Source: Hyphomicrobiales bacterium
Lineage (GTDB): Bacteria > Pseudomonadota > Alphaproteobacteria > Rhizobiales > OSC116
Direction: 5' to 3'
DNA: 7,265 nt
Assembly (NCBI GenBank): GCA_013214985.1
Contig: JABSRY010000117.1
Location: forward strand, 1 to 7,265
Shown one piece after another: positions 1 through 5,322 of the stretch (the first letter of the stretch is position 1; each line of letters starts with the position of its first letter). The translations under genes were made by a program, and so were the position numbers. A model generated the notes under the pieces. That model saw only the letters and a list, made by a program, of their open reading frames with translations, did no database searches and was not told where the DNA came from.

Positions 1-447
1 CATAAAAGGGGCCATATATAGCTCTGACGCAACAGGTTGCCGACCAATTTTGCCTTTTAGATAATTTATATTTTGCTTACTAAACTCTGCAGCCATTAAC
101 GAAGCTGCTTTAGGGTCTTTTCTTAAGTTCAATATTGCAGATTTTGCCTTTTGGTTAGGCACAAAATACCGCCCTGAGCTATCCCGTTTTATTTGACTGC
201 TTAATTCGGCATAGCCGTGTTTAGGGCCAAAATCATGTAACGTCTCATACCAAGTTTGTCTGATGAATTGAAACAAGCCTGTTGCCGACGATGTTTTAGC
301 TTTCGCATTGATGTTTAACGCACTTTCACGCTTTGCGGTTTGTAATAGATAGTCAAAATCCACGCCTGTTTTATCCGCAGCAAACTTGATATGCTTCGTA
401 ACTTTTTCATTTTTAGTAATAACCGGCATGGCTATATTGGTTGGCAT
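1..447 (-). CDS. SLT-fold lytic transglycosylase, partial (3' end beyond the left edge)
   Basis: The first 149 residues are visible, reading leftward off the window. A goose-lysozyme-like/SLT transglycosylase core is clear. It begins with YLLQTAKRES at residues 33-42, in which Glu41 is the expected catalytic acid, followed by AKAKTSSATGLFQF at 48-61, where the Gly-Leu-Phe-Gln-Phe string is the usual SLT second motif. Later come FGPKHGYAE (73-81), DPKAASLMAAEF (111-122) and ELYMAPFM (142-149). Such enzymes cleave the glycan strands of peptidoglycan to give 1,6-anhydro-muropeptides. The start is the ATG at 447; an in-frame TGA lies immediately upstream (450-448), so no longer start exists, although Met7 is possible. 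The Shine-Dalgarno is weak. No signal peptide is seen: the N-terminus is polar (ITKNEKVTKHIKF), so export is unexplained. The gene is divergent from the MaoC operon. The C-terminal part is unknown. Confidence 0.85.
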   Translation of the reverse strand, partial: MPTNIAMPVITKNEKVTKHIKFAADKTGVDFDYLLQTAKRESALNINAKAKTSSATGLFQFIRQTWYETLHDFGPKHGYAELSSQIKRDSSGRYFVPNQKAKSAILNLRKDPKAASLMAAEFSKQNINYLKGKIGRQPVASELYMAPFM

Positions 448-540
448 TCAATCATCCATAGTTAGTATTTAGCGCATTACTACCATTAGGATAGCAATAT
501 ATATGCCAACAATTTTTAACGCCATTGACGCTTATTTTGA

Positions 541-568
541 TTGACCATTAGGTAACAACTGATACGCT
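541..568 (+). promoter_or_regulatory. Candidate sigma70-type promoter for the MaoC-lyase operon
   Basis: TTGACC (541-546) and TACGCT (563-568) are separated by 16 bases and lie 30 bases before the ATG of the hydratase gene. A second TTGACG at 525-530 has no good -10 partner. The boxes match consensus only partly, so this is a low-confidence reading. No operator-like palindrome was found in the 448-598 divergent spacer, and no convincing promoter was found for the leftward transglycosylase gene. Confidence 0.3.
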
Positions 569-598
569 TAAGAAAACAACAATTAGAGGCACATATAG

Positions 599-1057
599 AT
601 GCAAGGTTTATATTATGAAGAATTCGAAATTGGCAAAATTATTTCACATGGTTTAAGTAAAACGGTTACTGAAATGGATAATATGTTGTTTTCGAATATG
701 ACTTTAAATGCACAGCCTTTGCATATTGATAGAAGTTTTTGTGAAAGAGAAAGTGAATTTAAGCAACCCTTAGTTAACTCGATATTTACTTTAGGTTTAA
801 TGATTGGCATTAGTGTCAATGATACAACAATTGGTACCACTATTGCCAATTTGGGCATGACAGATGTTAATTTTCCTGCTCCTGTTTTTCAGGGGGATAG
901 CATCCACGTGAAAACAGAAATTATTGATAAAAGAGAAAGCAAATCTCGCCCAACAGCGGGGATTGTTACCATGACCCACCGTGCTTACAATCAGAATGAT
1001 GTGTTGGTGGCAACTTGTACGCGCAAAGCTTTTATGAAAAAACAACCAATTGATTAA
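599..1057 (+). CDS. MaoC-fold (hot-dog) acyl-CoA hydratase
   Basis: A 152-residue single hot-dog domain protein of the MaoC family, whose members mostly add water to 2-enoyl-CoA esters in the cytoplasm. It opens with the usual YYEEFEIGKIISHG (residues 5-18). The active-site segment is NAQPLHIDRSF (37-47), with His42 as the conserved catalytic histidine. The aspartate of the common D-x-N-P-x-H hydratase signature appears as Asn37. FQGDSIHVKTEI (97-108) is the conserved beta-strand pair after the central helix, and RPTAGIVTMTHRAYNQ (117-132) is the late strand region. AGAGG at 585-589 is a fair Shine-Dalgarno, nine bases before the ATG. The stop codon is 11 bases from the ATG of a CitE-type lyase, so the pair is almost certainly co-transcribed and functionally linked. 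This pairing suggests hydration of mesaconyl-CoA, itaconyl-CoA or a similar ester before cleavage, but the exact substrate cannot be read from the sequence. Confidence 0.85.
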   Translation: MQGLYYEEFEIGKIISHGLSKTVTEMDNMLFSNMTLNAQPLHIDRSFCERESEFKQPLVNSIFTLGLMIGISVNDTTIGTTIANLGMTDVNFPAPVFQGDSIHVKTEIIDKRESKSRPTAGIVTMTHRAYNQNDVLVATCTRKAFMKKQPID

Positions 1058-1061
1058 GAAG
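1055..1061 (+). promoter_or_regulatory. Shine-Dalgarno that sets the lyase start at ATG 1069
   Basis: TAAGAAG overlaps the stop codon of the hydratase gene and lies seven bases upstream of the ATG at 1069. An in-frame TTG at 1063 would sit only one base from it, too close for initiation. The overlap of stop and ribosome site also fits translational coupling between the two genes. Confidence 0.6.
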
Positions 1062-1068
1062 TTTGAAT

Positions 1069-1917
1069 ATGAGATCTTTATTATTTGTACCTGCTGATGA
1101 TGCAAAAAAACAAGCCAAAGCTTTAAATAGTGAAACCGACGCCATTATATTGGATATGGAAGATAGTGTTTCGCTAAAAAATAAAGTGATGGCACGAGAT
1201 GTTGTTAAAGAATTTTTTGCGCAGACTAGCACTGAGAAGATAATTATAGTTCGTATTAATGCTTTAGATACTGAATTTTGGCGTGATGATATGGCAGTTA
1301 TTGCAGATTTAGCACCTGATTATATTTTAGTGCCCAAAGCCAGAAGTGGCGAAGACATTGCGACTATTAATGCATTAATTGAAAAAAGTTCAAATGCAGC
1401 CAACAAAACCAAAATAATTGCCTTAGTTACTGAAACGCCTGAATCTATATTTAACATGGCTAGTTTTAAAAATTGTGCAAATCGATTGTCTGCATTAACT
1501 TGGGGGGCTGAGGATTTATCGGCTGAAATTGGCGCTCAGACGAATAAAGATCAGAATGGGGTTTATTTTCCTGTTTATCAATTAGCACGCTCTTGGTGTT
1601 TGTTGGGCGCGTCCAATGCCGAGGTTTCGGCAATTGATTCAGTATTTACCAACTTTAAAGATGATGATGGCCTTAGAGCTGAGGCTATTGTTGCAAAAAC
1701 AGAAGGGTTTTGGGGTAAAATGATTATTCATCCCCGTCAAATAAAAATTGTAAATGAAGTATTTACGGTATCTGATTCTGAAATTGCACATGCTAAAGAA
1801 GTGATAGATGCAATTGAAAACTCTAAAATGGGCGGGGTCGCACAACTAAATGGTGAAATGATCGATCAGCCGCACTATAAGCGTGCATTGCGCGTCGTTA
1901 TGAGGCAACAAAAATAG
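1069..1917 (+). CDS. CoA-ester lyase of the HpcH/HpaI aldolase - CitE (citrate lyase beta) family
   Basis: A 282-residue TIM-barrel lyase of the usual length for stand-alone CitE-like and malyl/citramalyl-CoA lyases. It begins with the hallmark RSLLFVPAD (2-10). Next come AIILDMEDSV (25-34), the substrate-binding VRINAL (61-66), ILVPKAR (86-92) and TETPESIF (121-128), where Glu122 is the expected first Mg2+ ligand. WGAEDLSAEIGA (145-156) follows, with Asp149 the expected second ligand. AIDSVFTNFKDDDGL (188-202) and GKMIIHPRQI (216-225) complete the core. The C-terminal segment GEMIDQPHYKRA matches the family's lid with its acidic residue. Family members cleave or form (S)-malyl-CoA, beta-methylmalyl-CoA or citramalyl-CoA. 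With the hydratase upstream, a hydrate-then-cleave step yielding acetyl-CoA or propionyl-CoA plus glyoxylate or pyruvate is a reasonable inference, but the substrate is undetermined. The stop is TAG, with an in-frame TAA at 1939-1941. Confidence 0.88.
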   Translation: MRSLLFVPADDAKKQAKALNSETDAIILDMEDSVSLKNKVMARDVVKEFFAQTSTEKIIIVRINALDTEFWRDDMAVIADLAPDYILVPKARSGEDIATINALIEKSSNAANKTKIIALVTETPESIFNMASFKNCANRLSALTWGAEDLSAEIGAQTNKDQNGVYFPVYQLARSWCLLGASNAEVSAIDSVFTNFKDDDGLRAEAIVAKTEGFWGKMIIHPRQIKIVNEVFTVSDSEIAHAKEVIDAIENSKMGGVAQLNGEMIDQPHYKRALRVVMRQQK

Positions 1918-1971
1918 ATTCTTGTTGATTGCCAACTATAAACTCATCTGATATTATAAAACGTGATACGC

Positions 1972-1999
1972 TTGGTAGCTGCTGATAAGTCGCTATAAT
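1972..1999 (+). promoter_or_regulatory. Candidate promoter for the secreted triple-repeat protein
   Basis: A perfect TATAAT (1994-1999) follows TTGGTA (1972-1977) with a 16-base spacer. Transcription would begin near 2005-2007, leaving only about 7-9 bases before the ATG at 2014. The transcript would therefore be almost leaderless. The only Shine-Dalgarno-like bases are GAG at 2004-2006, at the edge of such a transcript. Confidence 0.5.
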
Positions 2000-2013
2000 T
2001 ATTGAGTTTTTAT

Positions 2014-2889
2014 ATGTCTGAATTTTTATTTTCTTCTATTCGTGTTATTGTTTTATCTACAATATTACTGTTTATACCAATTATTAGTTTTGCTAAAGAC
2101 GGTGATGTTGAAATGCGCATTAATCTTTCTGCGCATGTTATAGATTCTAGTGTTGCAAATTTAAAAGCTACCGAATGGACCATTTATAATACGAGCACCA
2201 TATCGAGTAGCGAACCCAATAAAGCGGATGCGATTGTTACTAAAAAAATTGAACAATTTACGGGTGCGATTAAAAGCCTTTCGCTGCCTTCTGGCGACTA
2301 TATTATTAAGGCAAAATATGGACATGCCGTTGCGGTAAAAATCATTAAATTTAATGATGAAGTTGCTGAGAAATTTTTGAATATAAAAATGATTTTTGAT
2401 CTTGGTTCGTTGAAATTATCATCGACCATTGGTAACAGCTCTACCATAATAGAAGATGATGTTACTTATATTGTTAGAGACGTAGAAACTGGTAAAATTA
2501 TTATAGAAACCGATGATGTTTCCGTAAATTATTATTTAAACCAAGGTGATTATAATATTACAGCAAAATATAAAGATATTTCAGTGACAGAAGCCAAGGT
2601 AAAAATCATTGCAAATAATCAAAATGAAACCAATTTCATTCATAAAGTTGGGCAAGTTAACCTGAATATCGACAATATTAAAAATGATATAAAAGACCTT
2701 GTGCCAACATGGCGAATTTTAGGCTCGAAAGACCGTATTGATAAGGAGATAAGCTCTACAGAAAATGCGGAAATTCAATTGCCTATTGGGGATTATCAAT
2801 TAATGATAGAGTGGGATAACCACGTTTATACTCGTGAATTTGAAATGCTACCCGCGCAAATTATTGAGTTTAAAATACCAAAAGAATAG
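2014..2889 (+). CDS. Secreted protein with three related beta-rich units, function unknown
   Basis: I do not recognise a named family. The 291-residue product has a clear Sec signal peptide: Arg10, a hydrophobic stretch at about 11-24, and a likely signal peptidase I cut after Ser-Phe-Ala27. The mature part contains three units of roughly 80 residues (about 32-125, 127-208 and 212-291). Each has an aromatic residue early (EWTIYN at 54-59, TYIVRD at 151-156, TWRILG at 232-237). Each later has a Gly-Asp-Tyr turn followed by an alternating strand: LPSGDYIIKAKYG (91-103), LNQGDYNITAKYK (175-187) and LPIGDYQLMIEWD (256-268). This looks like tandem immunoglobulin-like or carboxypeptidase-regulatory-like beta sandwiches, as seen in envelope and adhesin-type proteins; that fold is inferred. 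No catalytic motif, lipobox or C-terminal anchor is seen. The start is ATG 2014; an in-frame TTG at 2002 would add four residues. The stop is TAG, with a TGA ten codons further on. Confidence 0.75.
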   Translation: MSEFLFSSIRVIVLSTILLFIPIISFAKDGDVEMRINLSAHVIDSSVANLKATEWTIYNTSTISSSEPNKADAIVTKKIEQFTGAIKSLSLPSGDYIIKAKYGHAVAVKIIKFNDEVAEKFLNIKMIFDLGSLKLSSTIGNSSTIIEDDVTYIVRDVETGKIIIETDDVSVNYYLNQGDYNITAKYKDISVTEAKVKIIANNQNETNFIHKVGQVNLNIDNIKNDIKDLVPTWRILGSKDRIDKEISSTENAEIQLPIGDYQLMIEWDNHVYTREFEMLPAQIIEFKIPKE

Positions 2890-2903
2890 TTAAAATTAAA
2901 AAA

Positions 2904-2923
2904 GGCTTCAAAAAAATGAAGCC
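2904..2923. terminator. Hairpin terminator between convergent genes, strongest for thrS
   Basis: GGCTTCA (2904-2910) and TGAAGCC (2917-2923) form a perfect 7-bp stem with an A6 loop. In the leftward direction the stem is followed by six T then an AT-rich tail, which makes a standard intrinsic terminator for thrS. In the rightward direction the tail CTTAAGTTTTATT is poorer, so it may act only weakly for the secreted-protein gene. Confidence 0.75.
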
Positions 2924-2947
2924 CTTAAGTTTTATTATGAATAGTTT

Positions 2948-4867
2948 TTAGCGTTGGTCAGGCGCTTTTGCTTCTTCCGCAATTGCTGCAACGGCTTCAT
3001 CCAATGGCAAGATGGTTTGTGCTTTTGAGCCAAAACGTCTAATCGCGACCGTGCCGTTTTCTTTCTCTCTACCACCTACCACAAATATTGCAGGGATTTT
3101 TTGCAAACTATGTTCACGTATTTTGTAGTTGATTTTTTCGTTACGTAAATCAACTTCTGCGGCTGTACCAGCATCAAGCAAAGCTTTTTGTACTTCTAAT
3201 GCATAATCATCCATATCCGATACAATTGGGCATACAACGACTTGTTGCGGGGCTAACCACATAGGAAAAGCGCCTGCATGATGTTCGATCAGAATGCCTG
3301 TGAAACGCTCTAATGAGCCAAACATTGCTCTGTGCAACATAACGGGTGTTTGTTTTTCACCATCTTTATCGATATAAAAAGAACCAAATCGCTCGGGTAA
3401 GTTAAAGTTGAGCTGCAAGGTACCGCATGTCCAATAGCGGCCAATTGCATCACGCAATACATATTCAAGTTTAGGGCCGTAGAATGCGCCCTCACCTTCA
3501 TCAATATCCCACTCGACACCTACGGCATCTATTGCCACTTTAAGGGCGTTTTCGGCTTTATCCCATACTTCATCGCTACCAACACGGTTTTCTGGCCTTG
3601 TAGAAAGCCTAACGCTGATTTCTTCAAACCCAAAATCTTTATAAATCTCTAAAATTAGTTGATTTGTTTTTACAACTTCGGCGTTAATTTGATCTTCAGT
3701 ACAGAAAATATGTGCATCATCCTGAGTGAATGAGCGCACACGCATAAGACCATGCAAAGCGCCAGATGGCTCATATCTATGAACTTTACCAAATTCACCT
3801 AAACGAATTGGCAATTCTTTATAAGAGCGCAATCCGTTTTTAAACACTTGCACGTGCCCTGGGCAATTCATCGGTTTTAATGCAAACACGCGGTCATCAG
3901 GTGTCTCGGTTGTAAACATGTTGTCGCCATATTTTGCCCAATGCCCTGACTGCTCCCACAACCCCTTATCGAGCATATCTGGCGTATTTACTTCTAAATA
4001 ACCACCTGCATTTTGCTTACGACGCATATATTCAATTAATGAGCTAAATAACCGCCAGCCTTTTGGATGCCAAAATACACTGCCAGGTGCTTCGTTTTGA
4101 AAATGAAATAAATTCATCTCAGCGCCAAGTTTACGATGATCGCGTTTTTCGGCTTCTTCTAGCATAAACAAATATTGTTTTAACTGCTTTTCACTTGCCC
4201 AAGCGGTGCCATAAATGCGTTGCAGCATAGCATTGTCGCTATTACCGCGCCAATATGCGCCAGCTAACTTCATTAATTTGAAGTTATTGCCAATTTTGCC
4301 TGTTGATGGTAAATGAGGACCACGGCATAAATCTAACCATTTGCCTTGATTATAGATTTTTACATCTTCATCTTCTGGGATCATATCAACCAGTTCGACT
4401 TTATAATCTTCGCCAATGGATGCAAAATATTCTTTTGCTTTACTGCGGCTCCAAACTTGTTTTGTGAATTTTTCATCACGTCCAATAATTTGGCGCATTT
4501 TTGCTTCAATTTTTTCTAAATCTTCGGCATGAAACGGTTCATCACGGGCAAAATCATAGTAAAAACCATTTTCAATAACGGGGCCAATTGTAACTTGTGT
4601 ACCAGGAAATAATTCTTGTACGGCTTCGGCCATCACATGTGCTGCATCATGCCTAATAAGCTCTAGTGCAGCTTCATCATCTCTTAGTACAATACTCAGT
4701 TTAGCATCCACCAATATTGGCTCTGCCAAATCTTGCATTTCGCCATTTAACATAATAGCGACTGCTTTTTTGGATAAAGATTTTGAAATTGATGCTGCGA
4801 TGTCAAAGCCATTTTGGCCTTTGTCATATTCACGTGTAGCGCCATCAGGGAAAGTTATTTTAATCAT
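2948..4867 (-). CDS. thrS: Threonyl-tRNA synthetase
   Basis: A complete 639-residue class II synthetase that charges tRNA-Thr in the cytoplasm, nearly the length of the E. coli enzyme (642). It has a TGS domain (about 1-62) and an editing domain (about 63-225) that removes mischarged serine. The editing-site ligands are all present: His73 and His77 in RHDAAH, and Cys181 and His185 in CRGPH. The catalytic core runs from about 245 to 535, with zinc ligands Cys335 (MNCPGH), His386 (DDAHIF) and His512 (MLHRAMFGS). Motif 2 is around RYEPSGALHGLMRVRSF (364-380) and motif 3 around GSLERF (517-522). The anticodon-binding domain (about 540-639) includes VAIRRFG (607-613), whose Arg610 aligns by eye with the E. 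coli arginine that reads the anticodon. GGAGA at 4878-4874 is a strong Shine-Dalgarno, six bases before ATG. The gene follows yidD by 57 bases; the leader holds a tRNA-like hairpin. Confidence 0.98.
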   Translation of the reverse strand: MIKITFPDGATREYDKGQNGFDIAASISKSLSKKAVAIMLNGEMQDLAEPILVDAKLSIVLRDDEAALELIRHDAAHVMAEAVQELFPGTQVTIGPVIENGFYYDFARDEPFHAEDLEKIEAKMRQIIGRDEKFTKQVWSRSKAKEYFASIGEDYKVELVDMIPEDEDVKIYNQGKWLDLCRGPHLPSTGKIGNNFKLMKLAGAYWRGNSDNAMLQRIYGTAWASEKQLKQYLFMLEEAEKRDHRKLGAEMNLFHFQNEAPGSVFWHPKGWRLFSSLIEYMRRKQNAGGYLEVNTPDMLDKGLWEQSGHWAKYGDNMFTTETPDDRVFALKPMNCPGHVQVFKNGLRSYKELPIRLGEFGKVHRYEPSGALHGLMRVRSFTQDDAHIFCTEDQINAEVVKTNQLILEIYKDFGFEEISVRLSTRPENRVGSDEVWDKAENALKVAIDAVGVEWDIDEGEGAFYGPKLEYVLRDAIGRYWTCGTLQLNFNLPERFGSFYIDKDGEKQTPVMLHRAMFGSLERFTGILIEHHAGAFPMWLAPQQVVVCPIVSDMDDYALEVQKALLDAGTAAEVDLRNEKINYKIREHSLQKIPAIFVVGGREKENGTVAIRRFGSKAQTILPLDEAVAAIAEEAKAPDQR

Positions 4868-4878
4868 TTTTTGTCTCC

Positions 4879-4907
4879 GCTCAATTCCACCAACAAAGTG
4901 GATAAGC
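4879..4907 (-). promoter_or_regulatory. Anticodon-arm-like hairpin in the thrS leader (candidate ThrRS operator)
   Basis: On the minus strand TCCAC (4902-4898) pairs with GTGGA (4890-4886) in a perfect 5-bp stem closing the 7-nt loop UUUGUUG (4897-4891). This is the size of a tRNA anticodon arm. Loop bases 3-5 are UGU, a threonine anticodon reading ACA, and loop base 2 is the U expected at position 33. A lower GCU/AGC stem (4907-4905 with 4881-4879) can form beyond an asymmetric internal loop. It would end directly against the Shine-Dalgarno GGAGA (4878-4874). In E. coli, ThrRS represses its own translation by binding an anticodon-like hairpin placed just before the ribosome site. The geometry is seen directly; regulation by ThrRS is inferred. 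Loop positions 37 and 38 are U and G, unlike real tRNA-Thr. Confidence 0.6.
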
Positions 4908-4918
4908 TATTAATATTT

Positions 4919-4949
4919 TGGTTTTTAAGAATCGTCTTCATAAAAACCA
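4919..4949 (-). promoter_or_regulatory. Long hairpin spanning the yidD stop codon upstream of thrS
   Basis: TGGTTTTTA (4949-4941) pairs without mismatch with TAAAAACCA (4927-4919). Inside, after a U-U mismatch, GAA (4939-4937) can pair with TTC (4931-4929), leaving the 5-nt loop GACGA. The last codons and TAA stop (4927-4925) of yidD are inside the structure. It is followed by AAAATATTAA rather than a T-run, so it is not an intrinsic terminator. An AU-rich linker of about 11 bases (4918-4908) separates it from the anticodon-like hairpin. It occupies the place of the upstream hairpin (domain 4) in the E. coli thrS operator. Its loop carries no NGU threonine anticodon, so the analogy is one of position only. 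Confidence 0.5.
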
Positions 4950-5248
4950 TGTTCGATATGCTTACCATTCCAGCGGCCATATTTCCAGAATTTTATACCT
5001 TGATCTGGTAATTCATCTGGTACGGGGTCTAAACCATGGCTACCAAAAGGATGACAACGCATAAGACGTGAAAAAGCTAAGATACCGCCCTTAACCCCAC
5101 CAAAGCGTTTGATTGAGGTATCTGCATATTCTGAACAGGTTGGTAAATGTCGGCAAGAGGCCGAAGTAAAGGGCGAAATACCGTATTTATATAAGAATAT
5201 AGGCAAGCGAAATATAGCGCCTAATATCATTGTTAAAATATTCTTCAT
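4925..5248 (-). CDS. yidD: Membrane protein insertion efficiency factor YidD
   Basis: A 107-residue protein of the YidD family, a small factor at the inner membrane that assists YidC-dependent insertion of membrane proteins. Hallmarks are an N-terminal amphipathic or hydrophobic stretch (MILGAIFRLPIFLYKYGISPF, within 7-27), SCRHLPTCSEYA (31-42) with Cys32 and Cys38, and RLMRCHPFGSHGLDPVP (61-77) with Cys65-His66. The tail KFWKYGRWNGKHIEHG (87-101) is longer than in E. coli YidD and resembles the alphaproteobacterial form. The reading frame stays open upstream to 5332, but that would add 28 hydrophobic residues and overlap rluA. The ATG at 5248 places the first cysteine where other YidD proteins have it; Met7 (5233) is an alternative, and neither has a good Shine-Dalgarno. 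It lies 57 bases before thrS, the same order as in Rhizobiales, and is probably co-transcribed with it. Confidence 0.9.
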   Translation of the reverse strand: MKNILTMILGAIFRLPIFLYKYGISPFTSASCRHLPTCSEYADTSIKRFGGVKGGILAFSRLMRCHPFGSHGLDPVPDELPDQGIKFWKYGRWNGKHIEHGFYEDDS

Positions 5249-5322
5249 AAACTGAACCAAACTTAAAAAAATATGGAATAGCAACAAGCTAACTGCTAGT
5301 AAACATATATGTATATATATAC
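5249..5322. promoter_or_regulatory. Divergent yidD/rluA control region with overlapping AT palindromes
   Basis: The 60 bases between the two divergent starts must contain or adjoin both promoters. Two perfect palindromes overlap at the rluA start: ACATATATGT (5303-5312) and GTATATATATAC (5311-5322). On the minus strand TTGTGG (5332-5327) followed 17 bases later by TATATG (5309-5304) is a weak promoter match for yidD-thrS. No clear promoter or Shine-Dalgarno could be assigned to rluA. The palindromes may simply be AT-alternating sequence. Confidence 0.25.

Noticed and set aside
613..1232. Minus-strand open frames opposite the hydratase and lyase genes (613-858, 797-1105, 1032-1232)
   Set aside because: They are antisense to well-supported genes, have no ribosome sites and encode no recognisable protein.
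561..1973. GATACGCTT present upstream of both the hydratase gene (561-569) and the secreted-protein gene (1965-1973), as a possible shared operator
   Set aside because: A 9-base match occurs often by chance in 7 kb. It is not palindromic and its position relative to the two promoters differs.
1997..2871. A 13-base direct repeat, AATTATTGAGTTT, at 1997-2009 and 2859-2871, flanking the secreted-protein gene
   Set aside because: In AT-rich DNA of this length one shared 13-mer can arise by chance. The right copy is inside the coding sequence, and no transposase or inverted ends accompany it.
4814..5011. Open frame of 65 codons on the plus strand across the yidD-thrS junction
   Set aside because: It is antisense to the thrS start and yidD end, has no ribosome site or recognisable protein features, and is explained as a shadow of the two genes.
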